Assembly (NCBI GenBank): GCA_021186555.1
Contig: JAJKFL010000330.1
Span: 32,035,944 to 32,099,943 of the forward strand
Length of the DNA: 64,000 bases
From: Reticulitermes speratus
Taxonomy: Eukaryota > Arthropoda > Insecta > Blattodea > Rhinotermitidae
Reading direction: 5' to 3'
Shown here: piece by piece, positions 30,101 to 45,500 of the stretch
Layout: every line of letters starts with the position of its first letter
Position numbering within the stretch: position 1 is the first letter of the stretch
Notes under the pieces: model-generated
The model's input: the letters and a program-made list of their open reading frames with translations, nothing else
What the model was told of the DNA's origin: nothing
Database searches by the model: none
Made by a program: the position numbers and the translations under genes

Positions 30101-30517
30101 CCATTCCCAGAGTCTTCAACTGTTGAGCATGCAGAACCTGCAACACATTAATCCGACATCAAGCTATCTTCAGAGTTACGAGGGGTGGTACGAAAGTAAT
30201 GCCTCCTATTCTTTTTTCTCAGAAACTACAAATACAATTACAATGAAATTTACGTATTATCATGGGTATATCCTTTACAAAGTTCAGATTCTTTTTCGAC
30301 AAAGTCCCCATTATCAACACACTTTTCTTCCACCTCTGCACAAGACGCTGTATGCCAGTCATGTAAAATTCTTTGCTGAAGCACCTCAGCACTTCATGCA
30401 CGCTGTTTCAGCTCACTGTCATCCACAAAACAATGCCTTTAGAGTGCATCCTTCATACCATATTTCAGACTGACTTACAAAGACTCAAAAATGCATCATA
30501 TTAACCCATATCTATGG

Positions 30518-30579
<62 letters not shown>

Positions 30580-33500
30580 ATAATATAATAATAATAATAA
30601 TAATAATAAAAATAATAATAATAAAAATAATACACTTTTCCATTGTGCATGCCATGAAGACATGCGGTGGAGTATTGGTACAGTTCCAGTTATTCTCAAC
30701 CTCAGCATTAGATGGAGGTTAGTGGTCAGCTTCATGCCCCCCTGCACACTGCCTCTGGTACCCACTGACAAAGAGGCTAAATAGGCCCCAGAAGTGGTCT
30801 GAACCTTCCGGAGAAGAGAAAAATCTCTCGCCATGCCAGAATTCAAACCACAATTCCTCAGTTGTCCTGCCCATAGCCTCAATGTTATGCCAACTTCACT
30901 ATCCCCGCTCCCGTCAAAACCCGGAAGACCACAATCTAAACAGCTGCTTTCACTTGACAGTATATCGTAACTGACTCAGAAGCTGGAAGCTAAAGATTCA
31001 AATAAGCTAACTGAAACATTCCTTTTAACATTTCTTCAGTTTCGTAACATAAGGCCAAAATACAAGTACATTCAGAATGAAACCTTCCTAACAGATCATT
31101 TCCCGAATGTATTCAGATGAAACGAACCTCCATGTCTGGGGCTTAAAACTTTAGCATTTTGTGCTTGCTGTACTGTGTCCACAGCAGAACCGCTCAAATT
31201 CAAGTCCGATTCCTCTTCTATTACACTTGGCAAGGGAGTGGAAGATTCTAGATCATTCAGAGGTCCATTTACTGGACCCTTGTTAGTTGCAGGTTGTTTC
31301 AGAACATCACGGTAGTTGAAGTGGCAACCATATGCGTTATAAAGACACACATCTGTCGACATTGTCATTGCATCGCCAAGAGGGAATGCATTGGGAATGC
31401 GAGTGCAGAAAGATACTTGAGCTTGACGGAATGATCCTGGGTGGTACTCATCCATCCATTCAACAACCCTGTTAATGAAAGAAGAATGAACAGCTAACCA
31501 CATATTAATGACATATAAAATACTATACTGGCAACCACAAAATTTCTGCCACCAATAAACTCCAAGTCCAATAAAGTATGTAAAATAACAAAGAAGACAT
31601 TCAGAGAACACACATAATCTACGCATATGTTTCCACGTTTGTTCCACAGAATGTCGAGTGACTTTACATCAATACTTTACATCTTAATCCTTAAACAACC
31701 GGGTTACTACTTAAATTTTAGCACACGGTTTATGAAAAACGCATTATTTTAACAGAATAAGATAAAATTATGAAATAAATGGCATTTTGTGGAAACTAAG
31801 ACCGAGATTATGCAGCATGTCTCAAAAATGCAGTAGATTTCCTTGTTGCCTAAATATATAAAATGAATTTCTAGGGATTTTTTTTCACATACTCGAACAC
31901 AGGTTTAAAGGTTAATCCTAAAGTCATTCCCAATCCAAAATGTCTTAAGAACATGGATCAATTCTCCATGTACATAGCCACGGGTATTTGAAATTCTTGA
32001 GGACATGGACCTAATTAAGCCTTACTGAAAAAGCAAATGGTCACTGTACAATTCAGTTTAATGAATGTTCACAACTGTCATCTTCAGTTTGGATGGGCAT
32101 CCTGAATCAACTGACCATACAACACATACCCTAACACAGAATATGAGGGTCATTCATGCATATGTAGGCAACTTACCAAATTAAGAAACTGCCATCTATG
32201 GGATGAATTGAAAATAGGAGGTCAGGGTTATGATGCCAATCCCGTAGCAAACACTCAATTTTGGCGTCAAGAGAGTCTGGAGCCTGACCCATGGTTGGTC
32301 CAGAATCTGTTGCCAGCGAGTTAATAGATGTTGTGGCACTGGAAGGCATCACAGAGAGAACACATACCATTAACAATTACAACAATTTTTGAAAATACCT
32401 CCAAAAAAGGGGACTTATGCAGTAACTGTAATATCTCACCTAGAGTAATTTAGTGGTACAGTATGACAAAATTATGCAGACCAATGAACCAACACAAAAA
32501 TTTATGTGCAGTGTGTAACAGTAATATTGGGACCAACAGTTTTAAAGTACTTCCAACTAAGAGCGAGATAATTCACTTGGAATCGTGAGCCACTCCATTT
32601 TACATATTCTGATGCTTGATATCAATAAAAACAAATTCCCTACCTTCCTCATGGCTTTTAAGCAACAAAAATCACAAATTACTAAGAAACTATATTAATA
32701 AATAGTCATATAATTTGCCAAACTGAGATTAAATTAAAGGTAAAAACTGTCTGTCATGTAATTGGTTAAAGAGAAGAAAATATAATGGACTAAAAGCAAG
32801 TGCATTAGTAACAGACTCCAAAGGGCAAAGAAAGGCATAACTGCTTTCAGTTATTCATTCATTCATTCCATAGTCTATCTTATGACAGGTCCATAGCCCC
32901 TTCCAAAAGTAAATTCAACACAGAGTGTGATCTAGTGCTTCCTCTTTCAATTTCTAGTATCCTCGTTTCCTTAAAGTTATCCAGTAGCTGCTTACATCTT
33001 CTTCCTCATCTTCCCATCACTTCTACCCTTCATTACTGCTATACAGAAAATTTAACCCCTTCCACATCTATGTTAACAATATGCTGGCATATCAACACAG
33101 AAGTCAGTGTGACTTCTGTGTTGATGCATTGTTGCTCTGACCAATCACTTTAATCCTGTCATTTGCTGGGCAAACACTTAACTGCAAGCTCACATATTCT
33201 CTCCAGCATCTACAACCCATCACTTTATTTCAGCTGATTCTTTTGTTTCATAATAATCATGCCATAATGCACGGTGAACAGAAAGTTAAATTGATCGTTT
33301 GTTTCAATTTAACGATTTGTGTGAAACAAGAAATTAAGCATTCCTGACATAAAGGAGCAGCCATGAAATGTAAAAATAATACTGCAGTGGAAGAAGTAGG
33401 AAAATTGATGACATACCTTAGGGATTGGTGGCTGTGCGCACTGCTTGAAGGGAAACTACTATGGTGTTGTTCGTCACTGCTCTCCTCCTGAGACTGCGAC

Positions 33501-36500
33501 TTGCCAATCTTAACTGGACGTTTACCTGCAACAGCATAACATGACAAGTTAATATAAAGTTCCCGCTTGAGAAAGTGACGAGTTCAAGAAACTTTGTAAT
33601 AAGGTCTGACTCTACATACGTGGTGAATGGTCATCATGCTCAGAGTCGTGAGTTTCCATATTTTCACGATTACTCTCACCACTTTCCTCCTTTTCTACAA
33701 CTTTTCTAGTCAATTCCTGTAAATAAAACATCTATGAATGATATTTTGTTTGCTTAAATAAACATTTCTGACAAACAGACCAAAGAAATTAGCAAAAACA
33801 CAAGACAGCATAAACTGTTTGCTTGTGCACATCCCCTACAAGATTCTACAGGAGTTGACAAAGTGCTTCTGAACTTTCGACTTATTAAAACTGCAAAGAA
33901 TTAATTTACCAAAGTAACCACCCTGTTTGAAATACAGGCCATAATGAATGTTCAAATCTACCTGCAGTATATTTTCTGCTTGCAGTGAAAAATGCATTTC
34001 CTTGTTGTTAAGCCAATGTAGGATGAAGTTCGGCTCCCGATCTGGATCCCCAGTAATCAGGCTTGGAACAAGAGGAATGTCTGCAACAGTCATGCCACTA
34101 TTATAAAAACAAAGTTACTATTATTGAGAAATAATTACATATGATTAATAAATTTGAAGGCTTTAAGCTTTAATTTTATGCAGTATGTGTAAACAGAGCA
34201 TAAAAGCACAGTTTAAACCTTCTTAATCGCTAGTCAGTTAAGTGACCATAACTGAACCAACAGAAGTATGATACCTGTGCCAGAATATGCAGATTCTTAC
34301 AAATGGGTGACTTTTCTTCTTGAATCTTAACACTGTTCATCTCACCTTCATTTCTGTTGTTCTGAGTGAAAATATGTGCCTAGCATATTATTTTATTATT
34401 ACTGTCTTCGGTTTTTACTTCAATCACATATGAGAATTAGAAGCAATATAACTGCACTAATGTTCCAAAGCCACACTTTTGCATCTGAGTTTTCATGTCT
34501 GATACTTGTGAATAATTAGTCTAGTCAATCAACTATTCACAAGAAACATATCATGAAAACTTGACCCTATCACCTATCTACTGCTATACAATAACAACGT
34601 AAGTAGATCTGCACACAAAAAGAACTTCATAATTTGTAATAATAAATAGATTTTGCAGTCATCAAACCAATGAGGGTGAAATGGCTGGGGGATGGAGCAA
34701 GTATAGACATGAGAAATACATGTAACATCTGAGTCAGAATAATGGAAGGAACATGATCACTTGGAAAATGCAGTACAGACTGGAGAATAATACGAAAGAA
34801 GTGGCTTAGAACAGGTGTAACGAGCCTGTGGGTTTCATAAAAGGCAAGGAATTCAATGACCAGCTGTGAAACTATCAGCTTCTCAAGGAGGACTCTGCTT
34901 TACAAAGTTATTTACATTCAATTACTGACATAACCAAATGGTATTGCAGAATAAGTGAAGACTTAGCATCACTATCACATAACTCACCTGTCTCTGCATT
35001 GATGCTCGCAGCCAGATGGAAGTGGAGGCCTGGTGTGACGCCTGTCCCATGGTATCCATAGCTGTGGAAATCATGGACACTGTATGTGGAAGGGAGAGTA
35101 GGGATGGGAGAGCCAGTTCCAAGGAGATTATTGCCTTGGTTCTGCTGATGTTTGGCGTTGCGACGGATGTGGAAACACGTTCTGGAATCCACCCAACACT
35201 TAGTTAGCAGACAATGGACACAGGCATAAGTTGACATACTACACTATATTAATCAAATTGCATACATCCCACTATTGCATGCAGTTTAATATGATGATCT
35301 GCAAGCGCAGTCAACAACTACATTCATTACAGTGACAATCTCTATACATTCCACCCACAGACAGCACCAAACCCTGCGATACCATACCAAACTGTCATAC
35401 ATACTGACAGCTGGTTTATAATCTTCAAAGACCTGAAACCCACTTATGAAGAGATGGCAATGCGGTCAAATTTATTTAAGGCACATGGCCATAATGCAGC
35501 GATCACTTTTAAAAAAAAGGTCTTTACATATGTGTCCTAGATTTCAGACTACACGACCAACTGTGATACATATACATGCCACTGCGTTCTCCAAAAGCTG
35601 AATGATTCACGCCATTTCTTCAAAACCGCAAGTACTTCAAAACAACAGAAGATAAATATCATCTGTTGTTTCAATTAAATGACAGAACAAATACCGTATA
35701 TTCTCGAATCTAATCCGCACCCGAATCTAATCCGCACCCAGCTTTTGGCGACTTCTTAAACGAAAAAAGTTAGTTCGCGATTCTAATCCGCACCTTTCCT
35801 TCAACCACCCCTTGCCCACAGGGCGACTGATTGAATAATATTGGATGTTACCAATGCGTTAAAATCCGACGCTACGCCTGTGGCCGATGAGTCATACCGA
35901 TAGAGGCGAGGGCTTTCTCAACAGACGTGCACAATCTCGTCTGAAGCCAGCTGAGCTTTAGTTGTTGAAACGTGGGAGGTGCTTGTTCCAATTTGCCGTG
36001 CACCGTAGTTATGGAAGAGGGACACCTGAAATCTAAACGACTTTCATATACGGCAAAGTTCTAACGTGAAGTTATTCGGTGCGCACAGGAGAATGGAAAC
36101 CGCAAAGCCGCTGCAATTTTTGGAGTTGATGAAAGCAACGTTCGACTATGGCGGAAACACAAGGCAGCGATGACATTGTATGGGAGGACGATGATGAAGA
36201 TAAAGATGATAGTGACTGGGTGGAGAGCACGGATAACGATTCAGTTATGAGTGATGACGGCGAGTCTGATGAATAATAAATTATAATAATAAATAATAAA
36301 ATAATAGATTATTGTATTGTATTGTTCTTACGTTGTTTATTAATTACGTTAATTACGTTATTGTTATATTGTACAGCAGCTCAATCATTTTTCCAAAATC
36401 CAGCTCTAGACCGCGAATCTAATCCGCATCTGATTTTTTAGCCCTCTAAAACTGTAAAAAAAGTGCGGATTAGATTCGAGAATATACGGTACTTCCATGT

Positions 36501-39500
36501 ACAGTTTGATATGTGATTAAGAGACTGCTAATATTCAAAATTGTATGAATAGTGCCTTCTCAAAAAAATGTGCAACACCACCGTGTATGACTATCTGTCT
36601 ACTGTCACAAGTATTAAAAAGTTAAAAAGTAATACTTAATGGGGCCAACAGCAAAATAACTATAAAATTAATTCACCACTGAAATTGACATGGGAATGCT
36701 ACATGGTACAGTGAATCTTAAGCTATAGACACTTCACGAGATTATAAAAGAATCCTCAATGTTTTTAAAGTGCTAGAATAGCTGAATTTGACACAGTGAA
36801 ATAACAAATTCCTGAAACATGATCTGACAGAAAAGTTCCAAGAATTTTAGGTTCTCACAGCAGTGTTATTGGAGATTCAAGTCTTATGGGATGTTACAAT
36901 GTGTTGCTGGGTAAATAGTTCCACACATTTCAAAACATAACAATACCTTCATATTCAATGCCAAGAAGTGGACTGTGTGACCGTGAAAGACACACTACAA
37001 TCCCTCAAAATGTTGGTTATCTATTTACCCAATGACACAGCATCCAAAGAAGAGTTCCTCATCTTTGACTTCTTTGCCCTGGAGATAAAAGTACTACAAT
37101 CCACCAGAACATCAGAAACTGTCAATCCAATGACACAGTGTAACATCCCAGGAGACACAAAAGTTCTCCATAACCCTTTGCTACAGTAACATGTTTCGAA
37201 CAGACTACCTAATTTAAACATACTTTAAACCAATACATTCTACCTAAATTCACACAAAAACAGCTACTTGTATGCACTTAGCTACACCTCCAAAATGTGT
37301 CAGCAATACAGTATCATGTTCGAATATAAAATATGCTCGAAATGAATGAAGAGGTCAATGAAGTTGTGATACTGATTTTGATAGACGCTGAATTAAAATT
37401 AAACAAAAAAAATCCTAATTAAATTATCAAATTGTAATAACTGTGATAATTAATGAGGTGAGTAATATCCAGCCACACATACAGTTAACATACGACTTGT
37501 AATTAATCAATCCAGCAGCTATTATTAAGATGTCACCTAAAGAAAGTTATTTTATAATGTATTAAACATAGTAATATGTAATCATCTCTATGCATGAATG
37601 AAAACATGCCATGCACCCAGCAACAAGATCAGTTTCTAACCTGCATATACACCACTAACAAAAAGACTTCATTTTAGTTTCAGCAAACTGTTAGCTCAAA
37701 CCACAGTTCTCAGAAACAGTTCACTACAAATACTTTTGGATATTACAAACAGAACCACAAAACTTCACAAGACTTAACACTCAAATTATTAATAAAAAGT
37801 TAGGTTGATATGAAGCTTAAAACAGATGTTAGAAATCGCAAACACCCCTCCTACCAGAACAAGTGGCCATAAAGGCAATAATAACAGAATATCACTAGAA
37901 AGATTTCACATTCCTGATTAACTAAGCAACATACTGCTGAGGATAAACTCGGATGCGTGGCAACAACTTCTGGCATCTGCCAGACTACATGATGTCACAT
38001 CCCAGAAGACTCTAACTAATAAACTCCGTGAAGCAGAGTCCTTCTTGACAGCCAACACATTTTCTGTTAGCCAAGAAATTCCCTGCATTTTATGGAACCT
38101 GGAGAGAAGATTCATTACTGTGTTCACAACAGCCTACCACTTACAGTCCAACCTGAGTCAGATGAATTCAATCTATACCATTCCACCATGTTTCTTTAAG
38201 ATCCACTTTAATGTTACCCTCTCATCTTTGGCTAGGTCTTAGAAGAAAACTTACAATACAATGACCCAATGTTACCAGTGGCTACATAATTTTAAATGCA
38301 TACTGTCTTTCCAGCACAGTCTTTCCTTTAAATTTATTAATATAAATCCCACATTATATTCATTCAGGCAATACTGCATACCCATGCTTCCCTTGGATGG
38401 ACATCCAGTACCCAAAACCTGTATCAAGCAATTTCTCTGCTCATGCTATATAAACACACAAGCAAAGCTTGTGGTGGACCCAGAACGCATCAGGAGAGGG
38501 ACAAAAGCATCAGAGGATACAATAAACACACAGTAACTCCATATGGAAGCCTAGTCAACAGTAGAGCTAGTGACTTACAAAATGAAAGTTGTAAATATCT
38601 TAGTACAGGAATATCCAAATTTAGTATTTCCACAATTCATGAACATTTTTTTCAGTGAATACTTTTTTGTGGTCCCATCTGCTGCCCTACACCAAGACTG
38701 TATTGTTTTCCTGTATTCAGCAAATTTTTATTTAGTAACTACACCATATTTGGTGCAAGTTATGTTCAAACTTCCAAAACACATACATTAATTCTGTGTG
38801 ATTGTGGTAAGGCAAGAATCAATATTCACACTTGTCTGTGCTCAAAATCATTACCACAAAACTGTAACCTGGGGCACGGGACATCACATATCAAACATAA
38901 TCTGAAGCCACATTGCTTGTGATATCACCGACACTTTGATTCACAAGTGCAGTTGTTGCAGCATTTATTTGATCTATAACTAACCACTTAAAGACTAAAA
39001 TTAATCTACACTGCATATGAAGCTTCAATTCCTACGCCACAACTGTCCCTGTTTGTTTCCATCAGAAGAACCAGTCAGTTAATACTGTAAAGGGAAATAA
39101 TCCCTCTCAATTACACAAATCATGTCACACAAAAATACTTTGTGTGGGTAGAATGGTGAGTTCTTAAGTGTTGAAACTGGTGGTAAATACAGTAACCACT
39201 GGTCTTTGAAGGGTTAATTCATTATTTTAATCACTGATTTAATATTATGCACTTGTATTTATTTGTGTAGAAAGCTTCTTTTTAAGTACTCATGTAAACA
39301 AATAATTTTATATAAATTACATACGTAGCCAGTCTCAGAGTAAGATGAACAGTTTCTTGGTGTAAGTTTGCAAACCCTCATTTAGTATAGGCCTTAATTT
39401 CATGAAAGAAAGAAATTCCCCCAAGGATTCAAATATTAGAAATCTCGCTGTACTCCTTTGTCTACCACATTTATAATGCCATTTGACTTATAAGAAAAGT

Positions 39501-42500
39501 TAATTCTTTAAATTACTTGCTGGCTAAAAGAAGCTGCTCTATAATAATCCTATACAAGTATATTACATAATTTTAAAGACTAGATTTACAGAACACAAGC
39601 TCATAAAACAATGGTACATGGAAGGACACAACTTTTTTTGTATGTACATTGAAACAGTCTGAGTTTAGAAAACATAATATTTCAAGTAAAATCAATCTCC
39701 GTGTTGAGGCACAAAAAAGTGGGAGGGGTGATATACTGCTTGTGAAAAAAAAAAGCTCATAGAAATCATCACATATTACAATTTCTCTGCTCTCCACACA
39801 TTATTTGAGAGTCCCTGCAATCACAATGGATGTCAATCTTACAAATCTCACAATAAACAATAAACTTATTTGTTTTAATGTCATAAAACGTGGCTGAAAG
39901 AAAAACACTAAAACTATCACCCAAGCTGATCAAGTTATCTTCATACTAACATTCAAAAACACACACTTCTGTGTGATCTGTGGTTTCCAGTGTTCTTGAC
40001 GTGGGATGCTGATCAGCAATTTGTTACCAAAGTTTTGGAACGTGGCATCTCCATTTCCAGTGTAGTCCAAGAAAAATGCAACCAATTCTCCCAAGCAACT
40101 TATTACTCTTGGACTACCCTGAAGATGGAAGTAGCAAGCCCCTCCAAAACATCAGAAGAAATTACAAATCAACACAATGTCACATTCCAAACGAGTATAA
40201 TCTTTATCAAATCCATTTCTCCTTCACAGGACCTACACAATATACAGTAAAACCCCGATTTAATGTTCCCGCATTTAGTGAAATCCCGGATTTAGTGATG
40301 ATTTTTTCATGTCCTGACAATAGCTCCATATTAATTGAAAACCTCCATTTAATGAAAACCTCGATTTAGTGAAACATACTCTAATCCCCCAGCAATTCAT
40401 TAAATAGGGGTATTACTGTATATTAAATAATTAATGCTATTAATCTGTTCCAGTATCATACCACTAATACATTTATCTAGCTTCTGACTGGTTCCAATCT
40501 TCTAAAAGCCATGATTTTTAGTTTTTTCAGTATTTGCTTCAATAAAAATTCTGCAGTTATATCATTCGCACTGCAGCTCATCTTCATGTTTGGCCAGAAG
40601 GATGTGTTCAACCACAAAAAGGATACTGTCCATGTTAAAACTTCTCCAGTTCAGAGGACACCTTTCCATTCTTGTGAACGTTGGTTTCAATGCTCAAAGA
40701 ATAGTGCTTTAGTCGTTCGACATTTGACTGTGATCAAATTAAAATGCCCCACACTTGGCCTGACTCAAAATATCAAATCTTACTCCCTAGCAAATGCCAA
40801 ATGAACCCAAGTAAACACATGCTTAATTAAGTTCATATGACAATATACACCATGCATATCATAACTCCTACAGTCCCACACAATACACAGACATACCTCT
40901 CAACAGCAGACTTACATATTGTTAATATATACAATGCATTAATGATAATATATAAACTGAGCTTCAAGCAGCCAGTTAAGAGAAAATATAAAGATAGTAC
41001 CTGATCCTAAATCAGTCAAGGATAACTGGTATAAGAAGAAACCTGGCTGTCCAAGAGAAATAACAGCACAACCGTCCCTCTTGAAACCACAGCAAAACAA
41101 AATGGTGTAGGTTATACAACTACAAATAACTGATTTTATAACATTCATTTCTTAATTTCTATGTAAGAAATTAATTCATCAGCTATATCTTAATTACTAC
41201 TGTAAGTCTCGCTCTTAAATTACATTTTTGGTTTCTGTATCTTCATTTACCTCACAAACTTCTCGCCTCCCAAAGCAATTAATTAATTAATTTAATTACC
41301 ATGTTTCTATGTGCTTTTGTGAATTAGCAGAGTTACAACAAAGCAAACCACTTTCCTGTTTGGATTACTTGATGCATGTTTTATTGTTTCCAGACTGTTA
41401 AAACCTCTGAAATCCAAAGAAACAGTTCAGTACGCTACATATCTGGCTTATTTCTGAAGTAGCTACTGTATATCCTTCAAAGGCCAACTGTGTCTTTTAA
41501 GCCACAACAGCGGTATCCCTAGCCGGTCCACTGTGGAATAAAAGACACAGCCTAGCACAGTGTTCAGATTTAACCTTTGAATAACTTGCCTTCTAGAAAT
41601 TAATTTTATATATTTAGGCAACAAAGAACTTTACTGCATTTTTAAGACATGTTGCATAATCTGTTTTATTTGCCACACAATGCCGTTTACTTCATAATTT
41701 CATCTTTTTCTGTTCAAATGATACATTTTTCATAAACCACGTGCTAAAATTTAAATACGAACCTGATTCTTTAGGGGTTAAATTGGGCCAGCATGGGATA
41801 CTGGTCTTCTACTGCCCAGTGCTTTAAAGGATATTCTTGAATACACGATGTTTTATATAGCACTGGATGTGTTACGTATGACAGAAGAGTAACACAATGG
41901 TAAAAAAAACAAAGAGAAGGATGTGCATCAGGTTCTTCTGCTTAACCAAATAACAAGTATTTTTAATTTATACTAATTCACTTTGCAAAAGAACAGCAGA
42001 CACTAGGTTACCAAAAATGTTAAATAACTGCATAGTGCATTAAAATTACTTACTTCTGAAGTTTCAACTGCATGTCAATGCATGCAAATCCACTGTGAAA
42101 AGTAAAATTGGTCCAACCATCACTGTATTCCACCATCCAATATAAAATTCACATAGAGGCTTTATGTATATCTATATACTTAATACTGATGCCAATTCAA
42201 TTACTTTTAATATTTCACATAATAGCCAGTTATTACCTGAATATATGTTCCTAATTATTAGTAAGGACAGGCATCAAGTGTAACTTTGAACCTAAATTCC
42301 ATCTTCCACTTTTCAATATTACGTACCTATATTTAAAAAAAAAAAAAAAAAAAAGTAGGGAGAAAGTGGGAAATATGCAAGATATTACTATATCTCAATT
42401 CAGAGAGTACGCAAGGTTACCAATAAATCTGCTTACTTCATGTGTTTCAGCCGCTGCATAAAACGGTGCTTGTGACGGTGAGTGCGAAACTTTGGGTTCT

Positions 42501-45500
42501 GTGAAGCCAGAGGATCAAACTGGTTCATGTTGACGAGGCCATCTTCTGGAAGAACTGTCTCAACCCACAGTCGGCAGATGTTGTCACGACAAGACGTCAC
42601 TAGCATATTGGAGACCGAGCCTCTGTAACACACAGTATAATGGCAGTAGTGTTCCTCTTGGAACTACATAGTCTAGTTCAGCATCATTTTAAAACACTTG
42701 TGCACAATACGTAAGAACAACGCTCAGAATGAATATGAAAGTTGGAGTGCACTGCTCTTAGGAAAGTATGTGTACTAAAAAATTAAGCATCTTTACAGGA
42801 TTTTTAAACCTGTAATAAATGTATTTTCACGGCAACACGCAACGTAAAATGTAGACAAAATTTATTCTCTATAAATAAAAGTGTCCATTCTTTAACCATT
42901 TTTTCTTACAATAAACTGTACTGCAATAATTAAATTGCACCATCAGATTGCCAAGTCAAAAAAAATCTGTCGAGGGTTTAACATTCCCACATCATAACAT
43001 TTTTAAACACATTTCAATTTATTTTACATTTTATTTTAAATGCACGGTAACAGCAATATAAAAAAAAAATTTTTTTAACACACTTGGACTTTTCTTCATG
43101 TGAACACAACATAATTAGATTGATCACGTCTCAATGTAGGGAGTATATTTTATTGTGTCCTTCAGCACCAGAGCCATCACAGTATAAGATTATGTATGAG
43201 CAACAACAAAAGCATCCTGTCCTGTGGCTGCAATCAGGTGTATACACAAAAAAGTCACGTAAACACGAATTTACACAAAAATGTGAAAGAGTTACAAAAG
43301 TAAGTGCACGGGATATGAAGACAATTAGTAAGTAATCTTGCAATTGTCAGAGTTGGTTCTGAAGAGAACCGTTCTGATTTCTTCTTCTTCTTGTTTATCA
43401 TCTTTACTTTACATCCTATCATGCAGGGACTGCCCCCAGAAATGCACCCTCGAGGATTTATGGCTTGCGAATAAAAAAGGATTTGACGTAGCCCAATACT
43501 GGGCAAAAAATCTTTAATTTAATGGTCCGGAAAGAAGTAAGTAAACAACCAACACAAAACTTTGCTATGGAAAGATTTAATCCACAGAAACTAATACTAT
43601 GGAATCACTATTCACAAACACCAACTGGATGCACCTCTATTTTAAAAAAACTATTCAGTTCTTTAAAACACTTTTAAAAGTGTTTTAAAGAACTGAATAG
43701 TTTCTTTTTAAATAGAGGTGCATCCAGTTGGTGTTTGTGAATAGTGATTTGAAAAGATGCACGGTGATTTTAGAATAATACCATGGAAGTTACAGAAGAG
43801 TATCACTTTCAAATATCACACAGATTTCCAGCTTTGAAAAAACGTAGATCATAATGTGGACAACATACGACATGGTAAAATATTACGCCATATATCAGAA
43901 CTACAGCCGAAAACTATTTCAGTTATTATGAGTGAAAGCACTATCTTATGATAAATTCCCAAAATTATTAGGTTCAAGTAAGCAGCCAAAATGGCAATGG
44001 GTGCACAATCCGTGCCAAATGAATGGAGATTATCTTAAAAATGTTAACAGGTAAAACTAGTAACACTTTCTGAAACAAAAAATGCAAATATATGCAACAC
44101 AACTTGAAAAACATAATAAAGATATTAGTGGCATAAATTAATTTCAGGAGAGCTAATGACTTGTAACTACTTGGCAAAAGATATGAATTTCCAACAATAT
44201 TTCGAACAGGCTGAAATATTACTTCAGTCTGCTTATTAAATTGACCGAGTTACAGAGAATGGAATATGCCCATTAGCATACGCAGCTGCCCCAACAATAA
44301 TATAAACATAAAACAATACCCATTTGTGTGATGTGAGGTTTTCACGTGCTACTGACAAACAGCAGTCTTCTGGGATATTTCTTACGGAGGAGCTTGCTGC
44401 TTCTTATCTTCAGTGAAGTCCAAGAAGCATAATCAATTTTATATAATAAACTTCAGTTAGAAGTCTAACTACACGTAGTCCAGAATAATAAGATGATGAA
44501 CATGCCACTGCAGACAGTACGTTTTCACATCGCACCCGAAAACCTAAACACAATCAACCCGAAAACCTAAACACAATCAATATGCATCCAATCACAAAAA
44601 TGTTGATAGAAGTACTCACTTTGGCATGTATTTACTAGTTTTTCTCCATGATAAGTTTGTGACTGCCCGTGGGTGTGCAATGTACACGAAGCCATAGTTG
44701 ATTTCATTCACAGTGGTTGAACCACCATATGACATGGAATGATCCACACTCTTTGATGGAAAAAGCACTGGAACCCAATCAATCATCACACTCAGTATCA
44801 AGGAACTAGAATAAGGGAACATGGCCCATTCATATTCATGCATATAAACACACATGCACAAAGGAAAAAGAAAATTTGCTATCTGGCTGAACAACTATAT
44901 TTTAAATGATCAATATTTTGGTCAATGTCCATCTCTGCAGGCACCCCACCCCCCACCAAAAAAATCAGAAAATGGATCTATCTCCATCCTCAGATGATAA
45001 CAGAAGGGCCAGTGATAGAGGCTAGCCCCTTCTAAAGGGCCCACCATAGCACATTCTCCCTCTCCCACGTAACACCTGAAGAGGCAGACAGAGCATTCTT
45101 CAAAACACTGTGTATTTTTCTACTTCAGAAGACGAACAATGTCCAAAATATCATCATGTCTGTTACAATACACCATCATCAGAATCCTTTGAAGCTAAAA
45201 TCACATTAATTTATACATGCTGTCACTCAATTTGCTAAATAATTATGCCCAGTCCTTGATTATGCCCAGAAAGAGTGGGTGTAAATCAAAAACGCATAAA
45301 TCAAAAATTATATTCCCATCAGAAACAAGGTGTTAGCTTAATACAACGCAGCCAGCCAAAGGGTGTTAAACCACAAATGAGCACAAATTAAGAAGTGGTG
45401 TAAATTGGTATGGGGCATTGAAGCAAAAAGACATAAAATAAAGAGGAATAAAACACGGGCTGGGTGTGCTGACAAAACATACGGCAGAACCCTGATCATT

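Noticed and set aside
33262-33275. Isolated ATGCACGGTGAAC, possible tenth fold-back element (also 43,036)
   Set aside because: No arms or target duplication could be found around either site, so they may be chance or decayed tails.
40020-40170. Hammerhead-like CCCTGAAGATGG ... CCAAAACAT
   Set aside because: The stem does not pair well and GAAA is not preserved; too weak compared with the covarying copies.
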